From positions 1 to 45,593 of the forward strand of contig JARUKX010000033.1 of assembly GCA_029688825.1 (NCBI GenBank): 45,593 nt of DNA, given 5' to 3'. The position numbers were made by a program, and so were the translations under genes. This DNA comes from Haloarculaceae archaeon H-GB1-1 (GTDB lineage: Archaea > Halobacteriota > Halobacteria > Halobacteriales > Haloarculaceae). The notes below the pieces were generated by a model, which was not told the DNA's origin, ran no database searches, and saw only the letters and a program-made list of their open reading frames with translations. Positions 8,450-16,907 of this stretch are shown here, one piece after another. How positions within the stretch are numbered: the stretch's first letter is position 1; each line of letters begins with the position of its first letter.

Positions 8450-8509
8450 CCGTCGTCGGCCGAGCATCGCCAGCGAAACCCCTATTCCGGTCCCGCACAG
8501 AGACGGTGT

Positions 8510-8596
8510 ATGGACCGCCAGCAGATCATGGCGCTGATACTAACGGTGTTGATGATCGGCTCCTCCGCCGTCTACGCCATCTCGTTCGCGCTGTAG
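8510..8596 (+). CDS. 28-residue single-span membrane microprotein
   Basis: It begins MDRQQIMALILTVLMIGSSA and ends with VYAISFAL. A polar N-terminus of about five residues is followed by one hydrophobic helix spanning nearly all the rest. A TATA-like cctattcc lies at 8480-8488, about 22-30 nt before the ATG, which supports a leaderless gene rather than chance. It sits between the Tat lipoprotein gene and the convergent helicase gene. The function is unknown; very short single-helix proteins of this kind often regulate or stabilise a larger membrane protein, which here is inference. Confidence 0.5.
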   Translation: MDRQQIMALILTVLMIGSSAVYAISFAL

Positions 8597-8646
8597 CCGA
8601 ACGCGCATATTTTCGGGTCGACCGAAGCCGCCCCGCTGATTCTGGG

Positions 8647-10398
8647 TTACTCCGTGTCCCACACGTCGGCCATCGGGCTGGAGCGGTCTCGACCGCTCGC
8701 GGAGCGCGAGCGAGACCGACGCGTCCGGCGTTTTCGGCTCGACCGGCCACCGCTGTCGCCAGCGGTGGCTCCGGCGGGGTCGAACGCCGGCAGGTCGGGT
8801 TCGCTCATCCGGTCGACCTGCGCGGCGAACCAGTCGGGCATGTCGTGGCGGGCGCGCTCGAACAGGTCCAGCAGGCTCGAATCGGCGACGTAGGTCGCAC
8901 CGTGGTCGTCGGGCGCACGGACGACCCGGCCGCAGGCCTGGATGACCGTCCGGAGCGCGGCGCGGTAGTACCAGCCCCACTCGCCGTCCTCCAGCCGCCG
9001 GGCGACGCGGGAGTCGCGGGTGTTGGGGTAGGGGGCCTTGCAGATGACCTGCCAGCGGCAGAGGTCGCCTTCGAGGTCGAGCGCCTCCTCCATCTTCACC
9101 GAGAGGAAGACGTCGGGGTCGTCGGTGCGCTTCCACGAGGAGAGCTGGCCGTCGCGGTCGTCGCGGTCGTGGCCGCGGACGCGCTCGCCGACGCCGAAGT
9201 CGTCGAGGTGGTCGCGCAGTTGCTCCTTGATGGCGTAGGAGTGGCAGTGGATCAGTCCCTTCTCGTCGGGGTGGCCAGTCATCACCCGGACGACGGTGCG
9301 GGCGATGTCGGGCAGCGTCTGCTCGCGGTGTTCGTACGTCATCTTCCCCTGCGTGACGTCGTACAGCGGTCGGTTCTCGACGGGGAAGGTGTGCGGGACT
9401 TCGACGAGGGCGACGCGGTCGGGGTCCAGTCCGACGTTGGCGCAGAACGACTCCTTGTTGAGGATGGTCGCCGACAGGAGCGCGAACTTCTGCCCCCTGT
9501 CCCAGATGGTGTGTTTGAGGTACCGCTCGGGGTTCATCGGTTTGACCGTGACCGGCGAGCCCTCGCCGTCGAGTTGGTCGACGACCCACGTCGTCACGCT
9601 CTCGGGGTCTCTGTAGTCCTCCAGGAACCACTGGAGGTCGCTCACGAGTTCGTTCAGGCTGTCGCGGTCGGCGACCTCCTGGGGCGTGAGTTCGGCGTTG
9701 CCCTTCAGCTCCTCCTTGCGGCGTTCGCTGACGGCGATGAGTCCCTCCGCGTAAGCGGCGAGGTCCTCCAGGTCGTCGATGTCCGGCGGGCGCTTCGACT
9801 CCCACATCGGGACCGTCTCGGGGCCGAGGTCGATGGTGGCGTACATCTCCGCCCACTGGCCCAGCCCGTGGGCCTCGTCGATGACGACGACGTCGCGCGT
9901 GCCGAACACGTCGCTTCCGGCGGTCTGCATGAAGTACGCGAGCGTCATCGCCGCGATGTCGCGGTTCGACGCGATGGAGCGGTCCGAGAAGTACGGACAC
10001 CGGTGTTTGACCTGGCAGTCGAACGCCCGTTCGCGGGCACAGGGTGCCTGATTGACCGGTGTGTTCGTCTCACCGGGGAGGATGCAGGAGTAGTTGTTCT
10101 TCCCGCGGATGACGTTGAGGTCGGCGAGCAGGTCGTCGCCGGCCACGTCGTCGAGCTGGGAGACCTGCGGCGTGGTGTAGTACGCGCCGACGGGCTTCGT
10201 CGGGTCCTCGGCGTTGGCACGACGGGCACAGCCCGCGATGGCACGCGCGAGGAGAGACTTGCCGCTCCCCGTCGGCGCGCGGACCAGGACGACGTCGTTG
10301 TCGGCCTCGAATGCCGACTGGATGTCCGAGAGGGCCTGTTTCTGCGCGCCGCGGTAGGATGGGGCGGGGAACTCCTCGAAGATACGCGCCGGCTTCAC
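8647..10398 (-). CDS. XPD/DinG-like superfamily 2 Fe-S DNA helicase
   Basis: 583 aa from GTG 10398. Walker A is APTGSGKS at 41-48 and the DEAH box lies at 174-177 (VVIDEAHGLG). Four cysteines (C105, C120, C128, C134) between them match the 4Fe-4S domain of XPD/FancJ/DinG helicases, which unwind 5'-3'. Motif VI is QACGRVVRAPDDHG. The tail after about residue 535 is arginine/serine rich (RSSRKRRTRRSRSRSASGRD), unusual for an acidic proteome, then ends PMADVWDTE. The frame stays open upstream to 10578 without a plausible start; GTG 10398 has a TATA-like box at 10422-10429. Likely roles are repair or replication of structured DNA; the exact subfamily is uncertain. Confidence 0.92.
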   Translation of the reverse strand: MKPARIFEEFPAPSYRGAQKQALSDIQSAFEADNDVVLVRAPTGSGKSLLARAIAGCARRANAEDPTKPVGAYYTTPQVSQLDDVAGDDLLADLNVIRGKNNYSCILPGETNTPVNQAPCARERAFDCQVKHRCPYFSDRSIASNRDIAAMTLAYFMQTAGSDVFGTRDVVVIDEAHGLGQWAEMYATIDLGPETVPMWESKRPPDIDDLEDLAAYAEGLIAVSERRKEELKGNAELTPQEVADRDSLNELVSDLQWFLEDYRDPESVTTWVVDQLDGEGSPVTVKPMNPERYLKHTIWDRGQKFALLSATILNKESFCANVGLDPDRVALVEVPHTFPVENRPLYDVTQGKMTYEHREQTLPDIARTVVRVMTGHPDEKGLIHCHSYAIKEQLRDHLDDFGVGERVRGHDRDDRDGQLSSWKRTDDPDVFLSVKMEEALDLEGDLCRWQVICKAPYPNTRDSRVARRLEDGEWGWYYRAALRTVIQACGRVVRAPDDHGATYVADSSLLDLFERARHDMPDWFAAQVDRMSEPDLPAFDPAGATAGDSGGRSSRKRRTRRSRSRSASGRDRSSPMADVWDTE

Positions 10399-10726
10399 TA
10401 TACGGGAGAGCGAGGTCGGCAGTCGTAAACCCACCGACTGCGAAAAGTATTCATTCAGATAGTGTGTGTCCGGAAAGAAGTTGCGTGCGGAGGTGCAGCC
10501 GCGAACAGGCCCTCGACCCCGATTCCCCGATTCCGAGCGGCACGTCCGCCGTCCGCAGCGGTACCGACGTGCGTGCATGCAACGACGAATCGAGGCGAAT
10601 AGTCCACCGGACGCATGTCACTCCCACACGCAGAACGAGGCAATCACGAACGTGAGGGAATGATTGAAGTGATATCGTTTTGTTACCTATTCTTGAAAGT
10701 CACATTCGATTACATTACCAGAAACG
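10399..10726. other. Divergent intergenic region, 328 nt
   Basis: No gene is supported here. The left end holds the helicase promoter (TATA-like gtcgtaaa at 10422-10429, minus strand). The middle (about 10480-10620) is GC-rich; small open frames there have arginine-rich translations and no promoter context. The last 70 nt before 10727 are strikingly AT-rich (for example ttgttacctattcttgaaag) and probably hold the promoter and operator of the winged-helix gene. No tRNA or hairpin of note was seen. Confidence 0.5.
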
Positions 10727-11044
10727 ATGAACGCCAATACCCGACTCGACGACCTGTTTTCGGCCCTCGCTGACAGCGACTGCCGAACCGTCCTGTATCA
10801 CTTCCAGGAGAGCGACGACGCAGTCGCGACGCTCGACGAACTCGTCGAACTGAACGGAGCGTGCGAGGCCGAGAATCGAGACGAGTCACAGCGTCGAATC
10901 ACCCTCCACCACTCCGTCCTGCCGAAGCTCGACGATCTCGACGTCGTCGAGTACGAACCGGCCGAACAGCGGGTCCAGTATCGGGACCCGGAATGGATCG
11001 AACCCCTGATCACCGAGGTCAAGGAGTTCGAGAAATCCGCGTAG
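10727..11044 (+). CDS. DUF7344-type winged-helix regulator
   Basis: 105 aa. The pattern is that of haloarchaeal DUF7344 proteins: an N-terminal LFSALADSDCRTVLYHF helix, a central polar turn, then LHHSVLPKLDDLDVVEYEPA for the recognition helix and wing. Such proteins are presumed DNA-binding regulators. The AT-rich upstream 70 nt may be autoregulatory. A paralogue of the same family is encoded at 17956-18294. The gene stops 38 nt before the convergent zinc-finger gene. Targets cannot be inferred. Confidence 0.75.
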   Translation: MNANTRLDDLFSALADSDCRTVLYHFQESDDAVATLDELVELNGACEAENRDESQRRITLHHSVLPKLDDLDVVEYEPAEQRVQYRDPEWIEPLITEVKEFEKSA

Positions 11045-11082
11045 GAAGACGGTCGGCGTCCGCCGGGAGAAGCGGCGACCCG

Positions 11083-11286
11083 CTACAGCTCCGCCACGTC
11101 CTCCGCGGTCGGTTCGACGTCGTCGGGGAGCCGCTCGATGCAGTCGTAACAGAGGAAGTGCTCGGTCCCGTCCGCGAGTTCGAGCGTCAACCCACCCGTG
11201 GTGTCCTTCTCCAGCGTCCAGATGTTGGCGATGCCGCCCGCTATCGAGACGTCCTCGCCACAGCCGTCGCAGGGCTGGGTAGCCAT
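11083..11286 (-). CDS. Small zinc-finger protein (haloarchaeal, DUF7561-like)
   Basis: 67 aa starting MATQPCDGCGEDVSI. It has two CxxC knuckles, C6-x2-C9 and a later CYDC, a classic four-cysteine zinc site around a short beta-rich core. This is one of the small CPxCG-type zinc proteins common in haloarchaea. The frame continues far upstream to 11646 but only as antisense of the next gene; ATG 11286 gives the expected size. It is divergent from the YkgJ-like gene, whose ATG is 72 nt away. Function unknown. Confidence 0.78.
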   Translation of the reverse strand: MATQPCDGCGEDVSIAGGIANIWTLEKDTTGGLTLELADGTEHFLCYDCIERLPDDVEPTAEDVAEL

Positions 11287-11357
11287 ACCGCCCGAAGGGA
11301 CTCCCACACCAAAAGCCCGTCCCCGCGCTTTTGCTGACCGATGTTGTACGCCCCCGC

Positions 11358-12218
11358 ATGGAGGTGAACTGCGAGGGTTGTGCCGGGTGCTGTATCGACT
11401 GGCGGGCGCTGACCGAGACCGACATCGACCACGAGCGCCGTGGCCCGTACGAGCCGCTGGACGACACCTACAACCTCGTCCCACTGAGCCGCGACGACGT
11501 GTGGGACTTCCTGGACGCGGGCTACGGTGACGCCCTGACGCCGCGGCTGTGGCGCACGGACGCGGGGACGAGCGTCTCGGTCGGTGGCGTGGAGCTGGCA
11601 GCCATCGCCGGCAACCCCGCGTTCTTCGTCGGCATCCGAAAGCCACCGAAGCCGGTCGCGCCGTTCGGCTGCGACCCGAAGTGGCTCCCGTCGTGTACGT
11701 TCCTCGACCCGCAGACGCTCCAGTGTCGCGTCCACGACGGGCCCGAGTATCCGGAGACGTGCGGCGAGTACCCCGGCGAGAACCTCACGCTCGACGTCGA
11801 GACGGAGTGCGAGCGAGTCGAAGCCGCCCACGGTGGCGAGAGACTGCTCGACGACGAGCCACCCGAGGACGTGACGCCGACGTTCGGGCCGGCAGCCCTG
11901 GGGTCGACCGTCTTCGCGCACCCGGACCCCGACCGCATCACCGACGCCGTGGCCCGCGCGTGCAGCGGCGACCTCACGCGCGGTGACCGTGCCGAGTTCG
12001 TCGCCGTGGCCGCCGGGTCGAGTCCGGGGATGCTGTCCGTGAACACCGAGCGGTACGAACAGGCGCGCGAGCGAGTGCTCGCGGCGGAGTCGTGGGCGGG
12101 AGCCGCGATTCGGGACTGGCAAGAACGGAGTTCCGGGTCCGACCCCGACCCCTCGCTCGCGACGACCGTCGAGGACGACCGCGGCGCACCGGAAACGCCG
12201 GGCTGGAACGAGCAGTGA
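11358..12218 (+). CDS. YkgJ-family cysteine cluster protein
   Basis: 286 aa. It starts MEVNCEGCAGCC with C5, C8, C11 and C12. Further cysteines follow in FGCDPKWLPSCTFLDPQTLQC and YPETCGEYP, the YkgJ/DUF-type arrangement thought to bind zinc or an Fe-S centre. The C-terminal 100 residues are acidic and low in cysteine. ATG 11358 follows a TATA-like gcttttgc at about 11327-11334. The stop is 8 nt from that of the convergent GNAT gene. The biochemical role of the family is unknown. Confidence 0.8.
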   Translation: MEVNCEGCAGCCIDWRALTETDIDHERRGPYEPLDDTYNLVPLSRDDVWDFLDAGYGDALTPRLWRTDAGTSVSVGGVELAAIAGNPAFFVGIRKPPKPVAPFGCDPKWLPSCTFLDPQTLQCRVHDGPEYPETCGEYPGENLTLDVETECERVEAAHGGERLLDDEPPEDVTPTFGPAALGSTVFAHPDPDRITDAVARACSGDLTRGDRAEFVAVAAGSSPGMLSVNTERYEQARERVLAAESWAGAAIRDWQERSSGSDPDPSLATTVEDDRGAPETPGWNEQ

Positions 12219-12226
12219 GCGGCTAC

Positions 12227-12661
12227 TCAGACCCGCTCGTCCCACCCCTCGCGACCGTCGTACGGCAGCGCCATCGCCTTCGTCGTCGGGGCAGTGCGTT
12301 CGAAACCCCACTGCTCGTAGAAGCCGTCGACGTCCGCCATGAGGTTCACGTAGGCAGTCTCCGGCGCGTGCTCGCGGAGGTATCCCATCAGCGCGTCCAT
12401 CATCCGCGTCCCGAGCCCGCGTCGCTGGTGGTCTGGGTGGACGACCATGTCGCAGACGTGGAACACGGTCGCGCCGTCACCGACGATGCGGGCCATCCCG
12501 ACCGTCTCGCCGGTCGCCGACGAGACGACGGAGACGCCGTAGAGGGAGTTCGGGAGCCCGCGTCGAGCCGTCTCCACCGACCGCGGTGGCATGTCCACCG
12601 CCTCCCGAAGCGCGACGAACGTCTCGGGGTCCGGAAGCGATTCGCTGAGTTCGTACTGCAT
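12227..12661 (-). CDS. GNAT-family N-acetyltransferase
   Basis: 144 aa. The acetyl-CoA pyrophosphate loop is in VVHPDHQRRGLGTRMM (motif A), preceded by the strand VFHVCDM and followed by VNLMADVDGFYEQWGFERT, the usual GNAT C-terminus. It transfers acetyl from acetyl-CoA to an amine; the substrate is not predictable. Size and start (ATG 12661) are normal. It converges on the YkgJ-like gene with an 8-nt gap. Confidence 0.9.
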   Translation of the reverse strand: MQYELSESLPDPETFVALREAVDMPPRSVETARRGLPNSLYGVSVVSSATGETVGMARIVGDGATVFHVCDMVVHPDHQRRGLGTRMMDALMGYLREHAPETAYVNLMADVDGFYEQWGFERTAPTTKAMALPYDGREGWDERV

Positions 12662-12938
12662 AGCTGGTCGGTGTGCTGGCGGGACGTAAACGGGTTCGGG
12701 ACGTGGCCAGCGGCGAAGCGAACGATTGTCGAGATGAAACGAAGGGGTTCGGAACGTTCGAATCCTCGACCACCAGCTAGAGGAACACGGAGACAGCAGC
12801 CGGATTCGCGAGTCCTATAGAGAGCGATTGAGCAGAACGCGGGTCCGTATCGACTGGAGTCGCCTTGGCCCAGATCGAACACTCGACGCCGAGTCCACCA
12901 CGGCGACCGTTAAGGGGTCCGCGTCCTTTCAGTCGCGT
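12662..12938. other. Divergent intergenic region, 277 nt
   Basis: It lies between the GNAT (minus) and reductase (plus) genes. No gene is supported. A gaacgttc palindrome lies near 12752-12759 and a cgccg/cggcg inverted repeat flanks agtccacca near 12890-12907. The element ccgttaagg, about 27 nt before ATG 12939, is a good TATA-like box for the reductase gene. Confidence 0.4.
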
Positions 12939-13877
12939 ATGCACGTCCTCGTCACGGGTGCGACCGGGTTCGTCGGCGGCCAAGTGGTCCCCGCGCTGCT
13001 GGAGGCTGGCCACGACGTGAGAGTCCTCGTTCGAGACGCGAGCCGATACGACGGCCCGCGCGACGTCGAAGTGTTCGAGGGAGACCTGCTGGAGCCGGGA
13101 AGCTTCGACGCCGCGCTCGACGGTGTGGACGCGGCGTACTACCTCGTCCACTCGATGAGCGCCGGCGAGGACTTCGAGGAGCGCGACCGCCGCGCCGCGC
13201 ACAACTTCACGCTCGCCGCCGACGAGGGCGGCGTCGAACGCGTCGTCTACCTCGGAGGCCTCGGGGAGGAGCGGGACGAACTCTCGGAACACCTGCGGTC
13301 GCGACGGGAGGTCGAGACCGTTCTCGGCGACGGTGACTTCGACCTGACGGTGCTTCGTGCGGCCGTCATCGTCGGGGCCGGAAGCGCCAGCTTCGAGATG
13401 GTCCGCCAGCTCACCAAGCGACTGCCGGTGATGGTCACGCCGCGCTGGGTGAGCAACGAGTGCCAGCCGATCGCGATCAGTGACGTGATCGCCTACCTCG
13501 TGGGCGTCCTCGACGCGCCCGAGACGGCCGGCGAGACCTACGAAATCGGCGGTCCCGACGTCCTGACCTACGGCGAGATGTTGCGCCGGACCGCTCGGGC
13601 GATGGGGCGGCATTCGCCGGTCATCGTTTCGGTACCCGTCCTCTCGCCGAAGCTCTCCTCGTACTGGGTCGGGCTGGTGACGGACGTTCCGTGGCACGTC
13701 GCCCAACCGCTCATCCTCGGGCTGAAGAACCCCGTCGTCGTCACCGACGACGCCATCCGCGAGCACGTGCCGATCGAACTGACGCCGTTCGACGTGGCCG
13801 TCGAGCGCGCGCTCGACGAGGAGCGAACTGGGTCCGGACGGAAACGGCGGTCCGAGGTCGTCTCGGAGGACGACTGA
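12939..13877 (+). CDS. NAD(P)-binding atypical SDR (NmrA/NDUFA9-like)
   Basis: 312 aa. It starts MHVLVTGATGFVGGQVV, with the Rossmann motif TGATGFVG at 6-13, and continues with VRVLVRDASRY, DLLEPGSFDAALDGVDAAYY and YLVHSM, the pattern of atypical SDRs related to NDUFA9/NmrA. The YxxxK dyad of classical SDRs is not obvious, so a binding or scaffold role is possible. The C-terminal tail is basic then acidic (GRKRRSEVVSEDD). ATG 12939 sits 27 nt after a TATA-like ccgttaagg. Its TGA overlaps the ATG of the next gene (TGATG at 13875-13879), so the two are translationally coupled. Confidence 0.85.
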   Translation: MHVLVTGATGFVGGQVVPALLEAGHDVRVLVRDASRYDGPRDVEVFEGDLLEPGSFDAALDGVDAAYYLVHSMSAGEDFEERDRRAAHNFTLAADEGGVERVVYLGGLGEERDELSEHLRSRREVETVLGDGDFDLTVLRAAVIVGAGSASFEMVRQLTKRLPVMVTPRWVSNECQPIAISDVIAYLVGVLDAPETAGETYEIGGPDVLTYGEMLRRTARAMGRHSPVIVSVPVLSPKLSSYWVGLVTDVPWHVAQPLILGLKNPVVVTDDAIREHVPIELTPFDVAVERALDEERTGSGRKRRSEVVSEDD

Positions 13878-14602
13878 TGGCCACGCCGGAGTACGGCGAG
13901 ACCTGGGTCTACGAGAGTATCATCGGTGCGGTGCCCGGCGTGAACGTCCCGACGTGGCTGGCGCTCGCGCTCCAGTTCGGACTGTTCGAGGCGGGTGTCA
14001 TCGTCCTCAGCCTCATCTACGACCTCTCGGCGGGCATCGTCGCGGGAACCGTCGCGGTGACCGTCGCCACCGCGGGGAGCGTGGCGATGCTTCGCATCAG
14101 CCGACTCGTCAGGGACGCGAACGCCCCCGAGTCGTATCGCCACCTGCTGTTCGGCTCCAGCGTCGAGGTGGTCCTCGGCGTGGTGTCCTTCGTCGGCATC
14201 GTCACCTACCTGTTCGCCTTCGACGCCACCGAGCCGACGCTGGTGACGCAGTTGCTCGGCCCCGAACCACCCGTGCTGGCGACGTATCTCACGCTGCTCG
14301 TGCTGTGGGATCTCTGTTATCGCATCGGCACTGGCTGGTGGGCGAGCGTCACCGGCCTCTGGCGTTCCGTCCGCTGTGACCTCGACGCGACCGCTGCCAG
14401 ACGGCTTCGTCGGGCGGACCTCGAAACGATGGCGTTCGGGCTGTTACAACTGGCGCTCGTCCCGTTCGTGATCGCCCATCCGCTCTTGCTGGTCGCGATC
14501 GTCGGGCACGTCGTCGCCGTCGTCACCGTGACGGCGCTGTCGCTGGCAGTGTTACGGCGTCGTGCAGGAAGCGGCGGTGGCCTTACGACTTCATCTCCTT
14601 GA
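13877..14602 (+). CDS. Haloarchaeal multi-span membrane protein (DUF7530-like)
   Basis: 241 aa. After a short polar start (MATPEYGETWVYES) there are about six hydrophobic spans, near 26-46, 48-68, 94-116, 130-150, 185-202 and 203-222. The basic loop RCDLDATAARRLRRADLE separates the last pair. From memory it fits the uncharacterised family DUF7530. It is coupled to the reductase gene by a one-base stop/start overlap, so the two products probably act together at the membrane. Its 3' end overlaps the convergent DUF5786 gene by 20 nt. Confidence 0.75.
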   Translation: MATPEYGETWVYESIIGAVPGVNVPTWLALALQFGLFEAGVIVLSLIYDLSAGIVAGTVAVTVATAGSVAMLRISRLVRDANAPESYRHLLFGSSVEVVLGVVSFVGIVTYLFAFDATEPTLVTQLLGPEPPVLATYLTLLVLWDLCYRIGTGWWASVTGLWRSVRCDLDATAARRLRRADLETMAFGLLQLALVPFVIAHPLLLVAIVGHVVAVVTVTALSLAVLRRRAGSGGGLTTSSP

Positions 14603-14753
14603 ACTGGTCGAGTAGCTGCTCCGCCGACTCCCCGGAATCGTACTCGACCTTGCCCTGGTAGTTCGTCCTGTCGTCGTCTTCGCTCAAGTCGACTTCACTA
14701 TTTTTCCGTTCACGACGCTCGTGCTCCTCTTCATCGTAAGCACCCATCGACAT
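14583..14753 (-). CDS. DUF5786-family small acidic protein
   Basis: 56 aa starting MSMGAYDEEEHERRERKNSE and ending LLDQFKEMKS. This is the conserved haloarchaeal family DUF5786, with the NYQGKVEYDSGESAE core. It is soluble and strongly acidic; function unknown. ATG 14753 gives the MSMGAY start usual in the family; ATG 14747 is the alternative. The last 20 nt are antisense to the end of the membrane protein gene. Confidence 0.88.
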   Translation of the reverse strand: MSMGAYDEEEHERRERKNSEVDLSEDDDRTNYQGKVEYDSGESAEQLLDQFKEMKS

Positions 14754-14827
14754 TGTTTACCACACTCATAGTACCCCACTGACACCCATCAATGTAACGG
14801 TCTTTCACAAAGGTCAGAATAGGTCGG

Positions 14828-16801
14828 TCAGTCCAACCGCACTGTCGCAGTCCGGTTCCACGTCGTCTCGTTCACGACCGCGAGTTCTCGCGCGCCGAAG
14901 ACGTAGAGGTAGTCGCCCACGTAGCGGGCGCGGCGAGCATCCTCGACGGTGACGGCGGTCTGCAGAGAGAGGTCACCGCCGGCGTAGGAGACGACGTAGC
15001 CGCCCCGGCGCGTCGGCAGGAAGAACACGTCGTGTTTGCGGTCCAGCAGGAACGCGTGATGCGACTGCGAGACGGCCGACCACTGACCGTCGAGGTGGAA
15101 GTCGTCGGCCACCGTCGGGTTCGTCGGGTCGCGCACGTCGAACAGCACGGCCTTGACGCTGCCGCCGTCGCGACCGATGCCCAGGACGTAGCTCTCGTTG
15201 ACCGGATGGAGGTACGACGAGAAGCCCGGAAGCTTCAGCTTCCCCTTCACCTCGGGGTCGCTGGGGTCGGAGAGGTCGACCACGTGGAACGGGTCCACGC
15301 GACGGAACGTGACGACGTAGGCCGTGTCTTCGACGTAGCGAACCGAGTACACGCGCTCGTTCAGCCCCATTCCGCGAGTGGCACCCTCGACGTCCATGTC
15401 CTCGGCGTCGAGCACGTAGAGGTCGTTCGCGCTCTCGGCCTTGCCAGCGCGGGGAATCGTCGTCGTGATCCGGAGATGGCCGTCGTGTTCGTCCATAGAA
15501 AACTGATTCAGCGGCGTCCCCGGAACGGTTCCGACCTCATCGACGGACATCGTCCCCGTCGCGTGGTCGACGTCGACGCGCACGACGCCGGTCCGCGCGA
15601 GGTCGCGCTGGTGAGCCGCGAGGTAGTCCTCGAACCCGTTCTCCAGCCGGACCCGCTCGGTCTCGCGCTCGTCCTCGGGGAGCGTCGCGAGCCACCGATG
15701 CACCGCCAGCCGCGCCTCTCGGCGCTTCGAGTCCGACGAGATGTCGTACGATTGGATCGTCTGGAGCCGATCCACGACCGACGAGGGCAGCGACGCGTTC
15801 GCGAGGAGGTACTCGACGTACAGGTCGCCACGCTCGCTCGGCTCGGTGTAGGTCACGTACAGCGAGTCTTTGGACATGTAGACGACGGAGTTCGAGCGCG
15901 TCCCGACGAAGCTGACCGAGTCGGTCACCGACCCGTCGGCGGGCGACAGCGACGCCGCGGTGTACGTCGCGTCGGCCGGAATCTGGCCGGTGGGCCGATA
16001 GACGTCCTCGCACGCGACAGAGAGCGCGCCGCCGAGCGGTTCGACCGGACACGGGTCGTCCAGCGACGGCGCGGTCCGTGTGACGAGATAGAGCTGTCCG
16101 CCGGACAGTCGCGCGCTGACGACCTCCCCGGTCACGGCGTGGTTCCACAGCCGCTCAGGATTCGACCGGTCGCTCACGTCGAACCCGCGCACGCGGTCCT
16201 CACCCAGCACCACCAGCGTATCGTTGGCCAGCAACAGCTTCCCGGAGGCGCTGACGTTCCCGACGACCGCCGGTGCGGCCGGGTCGTCCGCCGAGATGAC
16301 CGTCGTCCGCCCGCCGGCGAGCTTCTCGACGCGCGTCCGACCCACGTCGGCGTAGTAGAACGTCTCGCCGTCGCCCTTCACCACGTCCGGTTCGTCGAGC
16401 CCGACCTCCTGCACGTTCGTGCCCGAATAGCGCGGTTCGCCGCCGTCACCGCCGGCAGCGTCCGCCGATTCCTCGACCGTCATCTCGTACTCCGCAGAAT
16501 CGGCGACCGTCTCCGTCGCCGTCGGGGCCGCCGTTCCGCGCTGGACGTCGAACGTCGGCTGTGGAGCGGCGACGTTCCGATTCACCCACGTGGCCCCTCG
16601 CATCTGCTGGCCCGCTCTGAGGTACTCCCTGAACGCCTGTTCGCCCTCGAAACGGTCGATGCCAGTCGTCTGCGCCGCCGAGTCGTCGGTGGCCTCGTCG
16701 TCTGCGGCCGGCGGGGAGAGCTCCGCCGCGACGCCGGCCCCGAACAGCGAGCCGACGAGTAGCGCCACCACCACGAGCACGCTGGTCTTCGATCTCGACA
16801 T
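14828..16801 (-). CDS. Secreted protein with beta-propeller domain (PF09826-like)
   Basis: 657 aa. Residues 1-26 form a Sec signal peptide (MSRSKTSVLVVVALLVGSLF, then GAGVAAE). A polar linker leads to repeated blades of the form 'TYYADVGRTRVEKL', 'LVVLGEDRVRGFDVSD', 'AYVVTFRRVDPFHVVDLSDP' and 'YLYVFGARELAVVNE', characteristic of the secreted beta-propeller family. YFYADVGRTRV-type blades end in short DxSDP turns. A role in extracellular binding is likely; no enzyme motif is seen. The start at 16801 gives a clean signal peptide; ATG 16828 would add nine polar residues. A perfect palindrome lies 43 nt upstream. Confidence 0.85.
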   Translation of the reverse strand: MSRSKTSVLVVVALLVGSLFGAGVAAELSPPAADDEATDDSAAQTTGIDRFEGEQAFREYLRAGQQMRGATWVNRNVAAPQPTFDVQRGTAAPTATETVADSAEYEMTVEESADAAGGDGGEPRYSGTNVQEVGLDEPDVVKGDGETFYYADVGRTRVEKLAGGRTTVISADDPAAPAVVGNVSASGKLLLANDTLVVLGEDRVRGFDVSDRSNPERLWNHAVTGEVVSARLSGGQLYLVTRTAPSLDDPCPVEPLGGALSVACEDVYRPTGQIPADATYTAASLSPADGSVTDSVSFVGTRSNSVVYMSKDSLYVTYTEPSERGDLYVEYLLANASLPSSVVDRLQTIQSYDISSDSKRREARLAVHRWLATLPEDERETERVRLENGFEDYLAAHQRDLARTGVVRVDVDHATGTMSVDEVGTVPGTPLNQFSMDEHDGHLRITTTIPRAGKAESANDLYVLDAEDMDVEGATRGMGLNERVYSVRYVEDTAYVVTFRRVDPFHVVDLSDPSDPEVKGKLKLPGFSSYLHPVNESYVLGIGRDGGSVKAVLFDVRDPTNPTVADDFHLDGQWSAVSQSHHAFLLDRKHDVFFLPTRRGGYVVSYAGGDLSLQTAVTVEDARRARYVGDYLYVFGARELAVVNETTWNRTATVRLD

Positions 16802-16843
16802 ACCCGAGACGTGGTGTGAACGGGGCAAACTCCTTCTGTAACC

Positions 16844-16859
16844 TCAAACGCGCGTTTGA
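16844..16859. promoter_or_regulatory. Perfect 16-nt palindrome, candidate operator
   Basis: tcaaacgcgcgtttga is its own reverse complement. It lies in the 106-nt divergent space, 43 nt from the ATG of the beta-propeller gene and 49 nt from the GTG of the DUF5784 gene, roughly where a regulator could act on both promoters. The binding protein is unknown. Confidence 0.55.
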
Positions 16860-16907
16860 CTCTCCGAATGGGAAAGAGTTAGAGGCGCGAGCGCTTACGG
16901 ACCCCCA

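Noticed and set aside
8647-8790. Frameshift near the helicase 3' end, suggested by the Arg/Ser-rich translation
   Set aside because: The frame ends PMADVWDTE, a tail I recall for these helicases, so the reading frame seems intact through the linker.
8506-10428. Long plus-strand frame opposite the helicase gene
   Set aside because: Its translation is Val/Arg/Asp rich without motifs, while the opposite strand has a complete Fe-S helicase.
12751-12775. T-arm-like gttcgaatcc suggesting a tRNA or tRNA remnant
   Set aside because: No acceptor, D or anticodon stem can be formed around it.
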